Below are positions 10,757-22,290 of a stretch of 64,000 nt of DNA, in pieces (position 1 is the first letter of the stretch; each line of letters starts with the position of its first letter). The notes beneath the pieces are model-generated. The model searched no databases. It was not told the origin of the DNA and was given only the letters and a program-made list of their open reading frames with translations. Origin of the DNA: Cryptomeria japonica (lineage: Eukaryota; Streptophyta; Pinopsida; Cupressales; Cupressaceae); assembly GCF_030272615.1 (NCBI RefSeq), contig NC_081406.1:230632896-230696895 (forward strand), read 5' to 3'. The translations under genes and the position numbers were made by a program.

Positions 10757-11334
10757 ATCTTCTCCATTTTGTCAATGTGCCAATGCAAGTACCTTATGTA
10801 GGTCTATGCTAGCATATCTCTTATTTTTTAATTTAAATTAAAAAAAATTAAAATTTTAAAAAATATTTTCTATTTTATATCATTCTTTGCATCAGATGTG
10901 ACAAGGAATATGCTAGGAGGAAAAATAAGGAAATGTGGTAGGAAAACCAAAATCAAGGATTTACCCACAATCTCAATAAAGAAGAAACAAACAAAACTTT
11001 GTCAATGACTATCAAATGTATATGCAATAAACAAGGTAAAAATAATATCCTATAAGGATAAAAATAAAATCTTCATGAAATACAAATGCTCTACAAGTGA
11101 CAAAGTATTGAACAAGAAAAAAAATATTTTTAAATAATTGTCAAATAATGGAGGAGAAAATGTTGATTTATAAAATTCATGTCTTACTCATTCTATGAGA
11201 AAATATTACCTTCACATATTTATTTTCCAATTAGAAGTATCATGAATTTTGATACTTATAGTTATCCTTAAATGATTAAAAATAATATATGCATTCATTT
11301 GAAAAAAACTAATACTTCTATCTTATGGTGGTTT
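10757..11334 (-). other. 3' leader remnant beside element B LTR
   Basis: Immediately right of the LTR is ATCTTCTCCATTTTGTCAATG, in the place and style of the polypurine tract and leader of the other elements (minus strand: AAAATGGAGAAGAT, then TGTTGG). The rest is AT-rich with no reading frame I trust. It ends at element D. Confidence 0.4.
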
Positions 11335-12085
11335 TGTTGAACCCAAGGTAGGACTGAGAGGGGGGGGATCAATATACAAGAAAATTAATGCAACACATAT
11401 CCAACACATGAATGCCAAGATTTATATATGGAAAATCCAAACAAGGAAAAACCACAATGAGCACTTGCCCACAAAATATATCCACTATGTATATCAAATT
11501 ATAATGAAAAGAGCTCATTGCTCTGGAATTGCAAACCAAGGCTAACTACTCTTGGGGAAAGATATATAAATGACTTGCAAACCTAACGCTAACCATAATA
11601 GGGAAAGATACAAGAATGATTTGAAAGGAAGGATCTCCTAATCATGAAGTTGTCATTGAACTTTGCATCAAGCAACCAACATAAACATACACAACTTAGA
11701 CCTCATATATCAAAACTCTCATACTTCTTCCACAATCTCAAACAACTTGCATATCATTCAAACACAACTCTCCTTCTCTTCTCTTCATTGGATTTCGTTG
11801 ACTATCTTCACATCACATACTTCCTCTCGCTTTGTCTTTTTCACACACTCACCAGATCAACCACATACATTCTTTATATACAAGATAGATCATCAAACTT
11901 GAATCAAGTCGGATTGAACCAAAATACACCTTCTGAACCAAAAACACACACATTGATCCACTTCAGGAGAAAGAGGGGACCAAAAAATATCTCTAAGACA
12001 AATCCATCGATCTGCAATCACCAAAACATAATCTTCAACATACCAACACGCAGCGTATCTATATAGACAATTAACGGGCCAAAAA
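11335..12085 (-). repeat. Element D 3' LTR, first part
   Basis: Aligns with 37195 to about 37970. It starts at TGTTGAACCC (sense end TTCAACA). It contains the TGGAAAATCC...GGAAAAACCAC box (11428-11459) and a TATATAAAG box on the minus strand (11872-11880). The 140-codon open frame at 11644-12066 on the plus strand lies inside the LTR and is not a gene. The LTR breaks at 12085 where C inserted. Confidence 0.85.
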
Positions 12086-12747
12086 TGTTAGTGTAGGTTT
12101 TTTATTTTCCTTATGTTAGGGGGTATTTTTTTTTTTCCTCCACATATATTATTTAAGCTTTCTTAGGTTATTAGGAGTGGTTTATATGAGGAAACGTGGT
12201 GAAATACTTCAACTACATGTGTAACTCTCCACCTCACATGGGTAGTTGAGTTACACACCCTCTTTTCACTTGTTGTGCCACCTCTCATAACCACTATTTT
12301 TTCATTTCCTAAGTGGGTTATGGGGTAGTTGGGTTTCTCACCCTCTTTCGGCTTTATGTGCCACCTCTTATAACTCCTTTTTTGTTTGCATTTAAGGAGG
12401 TTATTCCACATGTTTTGGTATTTACCAAGTAGGTAAAAACCTCCCACCTTTTATGGGGTAGTAGGTAAAACCTCCCACTTTTTATGGAGGTGGGAGTTAA
12501 TGCACCTCTTGGATGTATATGCTTTTATTTTTCTATATAATAAGTATTATACTCTCACCTTCACTAGTTCAGTGCTAGCTCGGTGAAAATCTTCTCCAAA
12601 ATTCTCTTTTGTCTCTATTTTTCTCTCATGTCAGATTTATCTTCAATCAGCTATTTTGATCTTCGATCATCTGTTGCTTGGAGTTGCATATGATCTATGA
12701 CTGACATCAGATCCTGGCTCGGTTCTCAGTTCTCATAGAATCTAACA
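12086..12747 (+). repeat. Element C 5' LTR
   Basis: Begins TGTTAGTG, ends ATCTAACA. A probable TATA box (TATATAA) is at 12534-12540. By eye it differs from the 3' LTR at roughly one base in eleven, including indels. Confidence 0.9.
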
Positions 12748-12760
12748 TGTTATCAGAGTC
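12748..12760 (+). other. Primer-binding site of element C
   Basis: TGTTATCAGAGTC directly follows the LTR and matches the initiator tRNA-Met site TGGTATCAGAGC with a G-to-T change and an extra base near the end. Confidence 0.75.
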
Positions 12761-13682
12761 GTGTTGTCTGGTATAGCTCATTATTTTATTTATTTATTTG
12801 AGAGATTTGAGACTATTAGATAGCTAATATTTTTCTTAAAAACCAAATATGCTCTTCTCTTGCATTCTTGTGTGACCTGGAGAATCATAATAGTTTAAAG
12901 GAAAATAAGCTTCTAGTTAAATATGGTTTTATATATGTGTTCTTGTGAGATCTAGGTGATTGTAGTTTTTTGGTAATTTCCAGATTGTCCAGAAGGCTTG
13001 AGAAAGTCAAAAGTGACTTTTGTTTCACCAAAATCAGAGTTTGGAGGACATAGTAAAAAAACCAGAGTGAAATATTTTTATTGGAGCTATTTTCATTTTG
13101 GCTTTAATGTTATAACTTCTTCTCATTATCAAGGAAAATGATATCTGGGTTTTCTTTCTAGCATCAAACAAATTCTGGGTTTTTCATTTTGTTCTCAAAA
13201 AATTAATAGTTTTTTGCAGAAATCGAGTTTGAACAAGGCATGAGCCATTTTTCTAGCAAGCAAATTCATCAACCTCTCTTAAAAGTTGAATAACTTTTGC
13301 CTTGGGTGTCGGATTTTTGCAAACGAGTACCTGATGGAAAGTCGCAAATAAGAAATTTCCATTATTGCAAGTCTCATTGAAATATTCTTCCTTTTTTCAT
13401 CAGATATTGAAAGGTATTGAGATTCATTGAGCATCTATAAGGCTAATTTTTAAAAAATCTTGTATCAAAATTATTTGTATTGAAAAGTTCTATTTTTGGG
13501 CATTGGAGCCTTAAAAGCATTGTAATCTGATAAAAGGCGTTGTAAACACACTAATTATAAAGTGCCAACCTTGTAATATTTGAGGGGGGGGGGGTGATTT
13601 TTGAGACTAGTGGAAAGGGGGGTGTTTCGTGTCTTCTTTCTTTCACTCTTCTTGATTCTTTGCAATCTTATTTTCTATTATC
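12761..13682 (+). other. Element C 5' leader
   Basis: About 920 bp of AU-rich sequence between primer-binding site and gag ATG. No long frame. A G run (13583-13593) lies 90 bases before the ATG. Nothing else recognisable. Confidence 0.5.
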
Positions 13683-13769
13683 ATGGATGCATCTAGAGTT
13701 CCCCTTTTAACACCATATAATTATTTTGAGTGGAAATCTAAGATGATAATATTAAAGAGAGGAAAATCT
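13683..13769 (+). pseudogene. Element C gag N-terminus
   Basis: ATG at 13683 opens MDASRVPLLTPYNYFEWKSK, a typical start of this copia gag family (P-YNYFEWKxKM). The frame is broken after about 29 codons by the antisense LTR H and resumes at 14890. Confidence 0.75.
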
Positions 13770-14889
13770 AAAGCATAATGGTTAGTGTATAAACCAAATA
13801 AAACAAAAAATAATGCATTCAAATACAAAAATAAACCATTCTACCTTAGCTTCTACTCTTCCTCCAATTGAGCTTGATGAACTAGAGGAACCCTTGTTGC
13901 TCTACTTTATTTTCTCCTTTGATGGTGGATTGTGGATTTCTCTCCACTACACAAGAAGATTGGATTTGGATTAGACTTGAATGATGATGATGGATAAGAG
14001 GGATTTGACTTAGATGAGGGAATATTTGGGCATTATGATGATATCATGGATGATTTTGGATCTCAAATGGACAACATAAGATTAGATGAAAAGTGGACGA
14101 TTTGTGAGGAGAGGAAACTCCAATTTATAGATTGGAGGAGGCCAAAATGGAGGGCCAAGATTGATTTGAAATGGAGGAGAGGATTGAGAGGACAAGGTGT
14201 GGGATTCAAGAGATATTCCATAAAGGCATTTCTTGTCTTCACACCTCTCAAGGTACATGGGGAAGAGCTCCTCAAGTACCTTGGCGGAATAAAAAGGAAT
14301 TTAAAATTCCTTGGGAGAGGACAAGGGAATTAAAAATTCTCAAAATAAGAGGATGTGTGGGAAGACTAAATGAGAAAAGGAATTAAAAAGTCCTTGGGAA
14401 GAGGATGCATGGGGAGATTCAAATAATTTGAATTTGTTTGAAAGGATCAAGTTGATTAGGGATGTGCAAATGATTAAGGAGATTGATTAGGTGGCTTAAT
14501 GAGGGATTATAGTGCAAGTTATAAAGTTAGGAGGATGTGACATGAGGAGAGAGAATGAGTGGAGGAATATAAAATTGGAGAATAATGATAAGTATGATTA
14601 AGTAAGAATTAATTAGGCTAAATGAAGATTATAGAAAGTGATTTGTAGGAATCACCTAGTTAGGTAAATTAATTGAAATTAATTAACTAAGTGGGATTTA
14701 GAAGAAATAATGATTGAGATGGCTTTACAAGAACGGATAAATAATTAATTTATTGATAAATTAATTATTGGGCTATAGTGACAAAATTAATTAAATTTTA
14801 AGAGGAATAAGGATAAACATAATTAAATAAATTATGTAGAAAGACTTAAATTAATTAAATATTAATTTAATTAATTTTAGGTGTCTACA
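13770..14889 (-). repeat. LTR H, solo and antisense within gag of C
   Basis: The segment breaks C's gag. On the minus strand it starts TGTAGACACCTAAAATTAA at 14889, a form common in plant LTRs, and is strongly AT-rich with many TTAATTAA blocks. The outer 5-mers AATCT (13765-13769) and AATAT (14890-14894) look like a target duplication with one change. The left end reads AAAGCATAATGG rather than TG, so that terminus is eroded or shifted a few bases. No coding domain is present; the frame at 14046-14333 is spurious. Superfamily uncertain, possibly Ty3/gypsy. Confidence 0.6.
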
Positions 14890-15660
14890 AATATATCTAA
14901 AAAGACATGGATATCATCATGTTACTATGGGGCTTGAAACCGAACCTCGAGATGCTGCAGAAAAGATTAAATGGTTTAATAAATGTGATGAAGCTTTCGG
15001 TACTCTATGTATGTCAGTCTCTCCTGACCATCTTTTTCACATTGAATCTGTCACTACACCAAATGCAGTGTGGACAACTTTGGAAAATCTCTTTGGTAAG
15101 AAGGATGAGCTAAGAGGTCATCAGTTGGAGAATGAACTCATAGGGTTGAATCCAACCAATTTTGACACTATACAAAACTTCTTCACAAAACTTAAGTCTT
15201 GAGATTACAACTGGAATAATGTGGAACAAAGAAAGATGATAAGTAATTGATCTGGAATATTATTTCTAAGCTTGGTCCAAACTATTCAGTGTTTTTTTCT
15301 ACATTCTATGCTACAAAATGTGCCCTAGGTACCACATTCAAAATGCCTTTTCTAGATGTATTTGCTATAGAACTTGCTAGGGAGCAAGACAAATTGGTTC
15401 AAATGGGTAAAATAAAACCCTCTAAGTCACACATCTTAGCCGTAAATCAAGGCACAAAAGAACATAAAGGATCTAGTAAGTAAGATAAGAAACAAAAGAA
15501 CCAAGGAGAGAAGAAGAAAGATAAGAAAATCTGCTACTTCAAAAGAAAATAATAAAACCTCTTCAAGTGTTCTTATTGTAAGAGGCATGGTCATGATGAA
15601 CATAAGTGTTTAAAGAAACAAATTGATCACCTTTCACATCTTCTTGAAAAGAATAATATC
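14890..15660 (+). pseudogene. Element C gag, main part with zinc knuckle
   Basis: The frame resumes with VTMGLETEPRDAAEKIKWF and continues through the gag helical domain (ENLFGKKDELRGHQLENEL) to 15202. After stops it continues at 15247-15483 (IISKLGPNYSVF, REQDKLVQMGKIK). A knuckle CSYCKRHGHDEHKC with perfect spacing is at 15568-15609. Several in-frame stops (for example 15202, 15481) make it non-functional. Confidence 0.85.
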
Positions 15661-15927
15661 AAGGTGTCTGAATCAATCAAACAAAGCTCATTAGAAGGAT
15701 CTTCAAAGGACACATATAAGAGTAAGGGGAAAGGAAAGGGTAAGGCCCTACTTGTTGTTGCTTCACAACCCAATTCTTGGATAATTGACTTGGGTGCTTT
15801 GCACCACATGGCTTCTTCAAAAGATTATTTCACATATTTAGATCTAGGTTCTATGCTTACCATACTAATGGGTGATGACACTCTTGTTAAAGTGCACGGG
15901 AGAGGGTCTGTTGATGTGGGCGAATGA
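15661..15927 (+). pseudogene. Element C aspartic protease
   Basis: A lysine/glycine-rich linker (SKGKGKGKA) leads into SWIIDLGALHHM, the copia protease start, where the usual D-S-G is D-L-G. The active site Asp remains but the triad is altered. The following GDDTLVKVHGRGSVDV is the normal flap and substrate region. The frame stops at 15925. Confidence 0.8.
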
Positions 15928-16164
15928 ACATTTTAAGATGTACTTTGTGTTCTATCTTTATCAACTAATCTCCTATCTATTTATCAAATCACTTGCACTG
16001 GTTCTGACAAGAGAGTTGAGTTCACACCAGATATAGTGGTAATTAGTGATATGCATAATGGTTCTACTATTGTTGTGGGAAAAGTAGATCACCATTCTAT
16101 ATTATATCAAATTATCACTTTGTTCCTGACTCTCCTTCAACAATTTTAGTCACTCATGTAGATG

Positions 16165-17262
16165 AGGTGAGTTGTTTGTGGCATCAACGGTTTCGCCATT
16201 TGAACCACTATTACTTGCAATAACTTTGTCAACAGGACATGGTTTTAGGGTTGCCTTCTATTCAATTTTCTGATGGAGTTTGCTACGGATGCATTCTTGG
16301 CAAGCATCCTAAAGAAAAGTATGATAAAGGAAAAGCATGGAGAGCTACACAACTATTGGAGTTGGTACACAATGACTTGGCAGGACCATTTCCACAACCA
16401 TCTTTCAGTAGGGCTAGATATGTCTTGACATTTATTGATGACTTTTCCAAATATACATGGGTTTAATTTCTCAAACAAAAGTCTGAAGTCTTTGATAATT
16501 TTCTAGATTTCAAAGCTTTTGCAGAGAAACAATCTGGGAAGTTCATCAAGATTCTATGCATAGATAATGGGGGTGAATATGTTAGCAATCAATTTGAACA
16601 ATTTTGTGCTTCAGAAGGTATCAACATGAAACACAATTCCATACACTCCTCAGTAGAATGGTGTTGCATAACACAAGAACAGGTCCTTGAAGGAGATTGG
16701 CCAATTGCATGATTCACTCCAAGTCTTTGGCACCTTAGTATTGGGCAGAGGCCGTCAACTATGCATGTTACATCTAGAAACAAGCTCCTCACAATGCTAT
16801 AAAGGGGGTAACCTTTTAAAACTTTGACCAGTTGGAAACCTACAGTTTAGCACTTCAGAGGTTTGGTTCTCTTGCATGGGCCCACATTCCAATAGAGAAA
16901 CACAAGGCTATGGATCCGCAAAGAAAGCCTTATATGTTTGTTGGGTATCTTGATGATGTCAAAGGGTATATAATTCTCCATCCCTCTACTCATGATTTGT
17001 TCATTGAGAGGAGTGTTTATTTTGAGGAGAGTTCTTCTAGTTCTTCTCATACCACTTCTCCATCCACTATCACATTGGAGACATTGCATCATGATGACAG
17101 TACTTCAGAGGATATTGATCCTCCTAATCTTGATGAGGAATCTTTTTCCTTCACTTATAATGGCGCTATTGATGATGATGATTTACATTCTTCTTATAGT
17201 CATCATTCAGACGTTGACGATTCTCCCCCAGACTCTCCAACCTTAGTGTCTCTTTGGGCTTG
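16165..17262 (+). pseudogene. Element C integrase
   Basis: The pre-integrase zinc site is seen as LWHQRFRHLN and CYGCILGKH (16165-16310). The first catalytic Asp is in VHNDLAGPF (about 16370), the second in CIDNGGEYVS (about 16560). The third (Glu) region is damaged: the sequence expected to contain QQNGVAERKN reads IHSSVEWCCITQEQ. The C-terminal domain 16832-17262 (FGSLAWAHIPIEKHKAMDP) is open and ends in an acidic Ser/Asp-rich linker (ID-DDD). Stops at 16464 and elsewhere. Confidence 0.85.
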
Positions 17263-17340
17263 ACAAACATTTGAGTCAGCAAGAGATTGGCTTGGTGATC
17301 CATCAGATACTAGAAGAACAAGGTCATAATTTCAGCAGGC

Positions 17341-17540
17341 TCCACATCTCTTCATTGCTTCAGCTTGTGATCCATAATCTTTTCGAGAAGCTTAAAGTGT
17401 TCCCAAGTGGGATGTTGCAATGCAAGAAGAGTTTAATTCATCCACATCTCTTCATTGCTTTTGCTTCTGATCCATAGTCTTTTCAAGAAGCTTCAAGTGT
17501 TCCCGAGTGGGATGTTGCAATGCAAGAAGAGTTTAATTTC
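17341..17540 (+). repeat. 100-bp tandem duplication in element C pol
   Basis: 17341-17440 and 17441-17540 are two copies with about ten differences, both starting TCCACATCTCTTCATTGCTT and both encoding the start of the RT region (WDVAMQEEF). The 100-bp unit is not a multiple of three, so the duplication itself shifts the frame. Confidence 0.9.
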
Positions 17541-18979
17541 TTGGAAAGGAATCACACATGGGATTTAGTTCCTCTTCCTAAGGGAAGGAAACTTGTTCGA
17601 TGAAAGTGGATCTAGTGAACAAAATTTGCATCAGAAGGGTCTGTTGATAAGTATAAAGATCACTTGGTAGAAAAAGTTTTTTCCCAAGTTCTAGGGGTTG
17701 ATTACTCTGATAATTTTTCTCCAGTTGCTACTATGAATTCCATCTGACTTGTCCTTTCTATAGTTGCAGCCCATCATTGGGAAGTTCATCAGATGGATGT
17801 GAAGATTGCATTTATTCATGGTGACCTTCAATAGGAAATCTACATGGAGAAACCATAGGGGTTTGTTCAGAATCCTTCCCTTGTGTGTGGACTTTGGAAG
17901 TCTCTCTATGGCCTCAAACAAACTCCTCGAGATTGGTATGCCAAGATGGACTCATTCCTTTTGAGAGTTGGTTTCACTCGATGCCATTTTGATCCAAACA
18001 TCTACATTCTACAACAAAATGCTATTCTCACATTTTTGGTTCTCTATGTTGATGACTTGTTGATCATAGGGAGTCACTCATCCACCATCAAGGTAGTGAA
18101 AAATGCTTTACATGATAGATTTCTAATGTTAGACTTGGGTCTTTTGCATTACTTTTTGCATATTTAGATCACTTAGTCATCTTTAGGTATCTTCCTTGGA
18201 CAACCCAAGTATGCACTTGATATTCTCTCTAGATTTCACATGGTTGATTGTAAGCCTACACCTACTCCATTTTTATCAGGGGTCAAACTTGAGGCTAAGT
18301 TCTCTTCACCCTTGGTTGATGACACTTTATACAAACAACTTTTTGGAAGTCTCATCTACTTGACTCATATGAGACCCAACATTTTTTTGTTGTGGGCATG
18401 GTCTCTAAATTCATGTAGGAGCCACATGAGTTGCATTGGAAAGCAACTAAGAGGATTCTCCACTACATTCAGGGCACTGACAATTATAGAATTGATTATG
18501 CAACAGACGTGGATATTGACTTGGTTGGATATATAGATTCAGATTGGGCAAGTGATTCTCACGGTTGCAAGTCTACTTCAGGGTATTTATTTTAACCTGG
18601 TTCTGGTTCAGTTTGTTGGTTGAGCAAGAAGCATTCTGCAATTTCTCTTTCATCAATAGAGGTTGAGTATTGAGGGATAGTTAATGCCACCATTGAGGCT
18701 ATTTGGCTTTAGAATATTGTCATTGAGTTTGGTATTCCAATCAGAATGTCTACCATCATATTTTATGATAATAAGAGTGCTATACAGATCCTAAGAAATC
18801 CAATTCATCACCAGTAGATGAAACACATTGAGATACATATGCACTACATAAGAAAGTTGATTCAGGAAGACATCATTGATCTTAAGTATTGTTCTACATC
18901 GGAGCAGACTGTGGACATCTTTACCAAACCCTTCACCAAAAGCAAGTTTCTTCATTTGTGAGCTTTGCTTGGGATGCAA
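17490..18979 (+). pseudogene. Element C reverse transcriptase and RNase H
   Basis: RT starts at FLERNHTWDLVPLPKGRK and continues with LYGLKQTPRDWYAKMDSFL (about 17905-17965). The catalytic box YVDDLLIIG is intact at 18045-18056. RNase H follows with DSDWASD (about 18540), SLSSIEVEY, IFYDNKSAIQ (about 18760) and VDIFTKPF (about 18910). Many stops (for example 18165, 18660, 18712) disrupt it. Domain order after integrase is diagnostic of Ty1/copia. Confidence 0.9.
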
Positions 18980-19172
18980 AAGGTGTTTACTTCAGGAGGG
19001 GCTTCTTAGTCCTTCATTATTTCTCTATCTATTTTTTTTTTTGGGGGGGGGGATATTCCTCTTATAGTGGGCTTCTTCTTTTAGGGGGGATATCTATGTA
19101 CATGGGTACCTAACATGGCTTAATTTTTTGGGACCCATATTTTCCCCCACCTAGGCTACACTTAAGGGGGGG
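18980..19172 (+). other. Element C 3' leader and polypurine tract
   Basis: Non-coding, with G runs at 19044-19051 and 19085-19090 and the tract CTTAAGGGGGGG (19161-19172) directly before the 3' LTR. ACATGGGTACCTAACATGG near 19098 has a close match in element I (about 43424), which supports their kinship. Confidence 0.75.
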
Positions 19173-19833
19173 TGTTAGTGTAGGTTTTCTATTTTCCTTA
19201 TGTTAGGGGGTATTTATTTTTTTCCTAAACATATATTATATAAGATTGCTTAGGTTATTAAGAGTGGTTTATATGAGAACACATGGAAAAAAAAAATTAG
19301 CTACATGTGTAACTCTCTACCTCACATGGGTAGTTGAGTTTCACACCCTCTTTTGGCTTGTTGTGCCACCTCTCATAACCACTATTTTTTGATTTCCTAA
19401 GTGGGTTATGGGGTACAGGGGTTTCTCACCCTCTTTCATCTTTATGTACCACATCTTATAACTCCTTTTTTGTTTTCATGTAGGGAGGTTATACCACATG
19501 TTTTGGCATTTACCAAGTAGGCAAAAACCTCCCCCCTTTATGGGGTGTAGGTAAAACCTCCCACTTTTTATGGAGGTGGGAGTTAATGCATCTCTTGGAT
19601 GTATATGCTTTTATTTTTCTATATAAAAAGCATTATACTCTCACCTTCACTAGTTTAGTGATAGATCGGTGAGATTCTTCTCCAAAATTATCTTATGTCT
19701 CTATTTTTCTCTCATATCAGATTTATCTTCAATCAACTATTGTGATCTTTGATCATCTATTGCTTGGAGTTGCATATGATCTACGACCAACATCAGATCC
19801 TGGCTTGGTTCTTGCTTCTTGCAAAATCTAACA
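19173..19833 (+). repeat. Element C 3' LTR
   Basis: Begins TGTTAGTGTAGG after the polypurine tract and ends AAATCTAACA. The probable TATA box is TATATAAAA (19620-19628). Confidence 0.9.
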
Positions 19834-20217
19834 AAAACACATTCTCCAATGTAAATAATATTTATCCAATTCTCCACATGCTTCAGTGAGACTCATAACA
19901 CATCAAATCACCTTCCACAAATCATATCCGGGCCAAAAGATAGGATTAACATAGAATATCACAACTAGGTATGAAATATACCACATCTAGAGAACACAAA
20001 TATATTTATGGACTACAAAACTAACACATCCATAATACCAAAATCATAACCAAAGAGGATAACTATATCAAACAACATCAACAACACTTTCTAGACCCGA
20101 ACATTTCCAAAACAATTGCAAAGCCAACACAATAAGAAATCTATACACCGTAGACTTTCTAGACCAATAACTATCTAGAACAACAAGTTTGACATTAATG
20201 ACCACCACAACAACACA
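19834..20217 (-). repeat. Element D 3' LTR, second part
   Basis: Continues the LTR interrupted at 12085 and aligns with about 37975-38355. In sense orientation the LTR starts TGTGTTG at 20217. The first five bases, AAAAC, are C's target duplication. Confidence 0.85.
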
Positions 20218-20597
20218 TACTTCCAATATATCCCACTTTGTCAATGATGACAACACTTGAACAATCTAAACACTTGACCAGTCTACAAAATAATACTACT
20301 CTATCAGAAATAACTACATTTTCTTTCTCTCTTTCTCCCAAACTAATCTTTCTCTCCAAAATTATTTTTCTCTCCCAACTGCTCTCTCTCCACCTTTTAG
20401 ATCAAGTAAAAAGGTCATAGAACCAATAAAAACTCCATTTCTCCCCTTGAGAGCAGCCACAACATCAATTCAGGAAAACAAATAGGCATGAAAGCTCCCC
20501 CTAGAAAGATGCAACTCCATAATGCACCTAGCTAGAAGGAGGGGAAATAACCCCAAGCTTCTCCTAAAGAAACTCAAATGTATCCTTTGCCAATGCC
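20218..20597 (-). other. Element D 3' leader
   Basis: Polypurine-like AAAGTGGGATATATTGGAAG on the minus strand lies next to the LTR start. Leader sequence with CTCTC-rich stretches (20320-20400) follows. A second pyrimidine block, CTCCCCTTGAG, lies near 20434. Confidence 0.55.
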
Positions 20598-22290
20598 TTA
20601 GTGAAAATATTTCCAACTTGTTCTTTTTGTAGAAATATATTCCAATCGAACTTTCTTCTCAACAACCGTCTCCCTTAAGTAGTGATATCTGATTGAAATT
20701 TGTTTTGTTTTAGAATGAATAACCATATTTTTTGAAAGGTTTATTTCACTTGCATTGTCACACATAATAGGAATTGCTTCATCATATGTTACCTTCATAT
20801 CTAAATAAGAGTTTTTCTCATCCACATTAATTGAGTATAACAAGATACTACTGCAATATATTCTACTTTAGTAGTAGATAGAGAAACTAAATCTTGTTTC
20901 TTATTGAACCAAGAGACCAATCTATCTGCTGAAAAGAAAGCATTATCACTAGTACTCTTTTGGTCATCAACACTTCTAGCTCGATTTGCATTTATATATG
21001 ATTTTAACACATGAAATCTCCATCCTTTTTTATACTAGAGTCCAAAATCTATAATTTCTTTCAAATATGTAAAAATTATTTTTACAACTTACTCATGTGT
21101 TACCTTCAAATTTTCTTGAAACCTAGCCACCAAACAAACATCCTACATGACATCTAGTCTAGACACAGTCAAATTTAACAATCCACTGGAATCATTGATT
21201 TGTACATCTTCTGATTAACCTCCAAAGACTCACCACCTTTTCTTAGCCTGCATCTAATGGTTAAAGGAGTTGTAACTGGTTTACAATAATCAAAACCAAA
21301 TTTGTTCAACATTTGCTTCTCATACTTGCTTTGAGAGATAAAAAATCCATTTTCAGATTGAATAACTTGTAATCCAAGAAATAAAGATAGCTCACCAATC
21401 ATTAACATTTCAAATTATTTCTACATCAATTTAGCAAACTCTTTACATAAGTTGTCATTTCCTTCAAATAATATGTCATTGACATAAATTATAACAATAA
21501 ATAACTTATCTCCATCAATTTTGAAATAAATATTATTGTCACTCACACCTTTTTTGAAATTCTGTCGTAGCAAATACTTGTTTAATCTTGCATACCAGGC
21601 CCTAGGTACCCGTTTGAGTCAATACAATGCTTTCTTCAGTTGCACACCATATCCAGAACTTATGTCAGTCTGAACCCATTTGGTTTCTTAATGTATACTT
21701 CTTCTTTTAGATATCCATTTAAAAATATTGACTTGACATCCATCTAATAAAATCTTAAGTTCTTGTAAGCAAAAAATTTAATAAACATACATATAAATTC
21801 CATCCTTGTTATAGGAGAAAAAAATTCTTCAAAATATATGTCTTCCACCTGAGAATATCCTTTACATACTAGTCTTGATTTATTCCTTGTGACCTATCCT
21901 TGCTCATTTAGTTTGTTCTTCAATACTCATTTTGTTCCTATCACATTCTTGTCCACCGGTCTAGGTGCTAGCTCCTAGGTCATGTTCTTTTGAATCTAAT
22001 TTAGTTCTTCTTCCATTTATTTTATCCAACTTCCATTTTTACTTGCTTCCTCATAAGTATTTGGCTCAATCATCGATAGAAAACAGTAGTTGGCTTGTTC
22101 TTGTGCTTTTGCAATCTTCCTTCTTGTATAAAAACCTTTTGTCTTGTCTCCAATTATTCAATTTTCTAAATGATGCTTCTAAACATAATTAGTGGGAACT
22201 TTTGCTAAGTCTTCAACTTCTTCTTCTTCTTCATTTGTTTCCTTCTCCTTGTTCTCTATCAGATCACTTGTCTTCTCTATAATTACTGGA
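20598..22290 (-). pseudogene. Element D reverse transcriptase and RNase H
   Basis: From the right: linker and start of RT ([18 protein letters not shown] near 21950-21890), the RT core (MDVKSIFLNGYLKEEVYI near 21735) and the strand following the catalytic site (FLGLQVIQSENGFFISQSKY, 21385-21320). RNase H follows at 21010-20598 (DDQKSTSDNAFF, MCDNASEINLSKN). The YxDD box lies near 21480 but in a frame-shifted stretch. Stops and shifts are numerous. Confidence 0.8.

Larger units (their letters stand above)
12086..19833 (+). mobile_element. Element C: Ty1/copia element nested in D
   Basis: LTRs of 662 bp (12086-12747) and 661 bp (19173-19833) begin TGTTAGTGTAGG and end ATCTAACA. Removing C rejoins D's LTR in line with its undisturbed partner at about 37975. 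Flanking 5-mers are AAAAA and AAAAC, a target duplication with one change. The interior has gag (interrupted by H), protease, integrase, RT and RNase H in copia order on the plus strand, all with stops. A polypurine tract, CTTAAGGGGGGG, precedes the 3' LTR. Confidence 0.9.

Noticed and set aside
11644-12066. 140-codon plus-strand open frame
   Set aside because: It lies inside element D's 3' LTR and recurs in shortened form in the 5' LTR (37553-37954). Composition follows the LTR; no domain.
14046-14386. Overlapping 70-95 codon frames, both strands
   Set aside because: They are inside LTR H, with no motif and no neighbours; purine-rich composition explains their openness.
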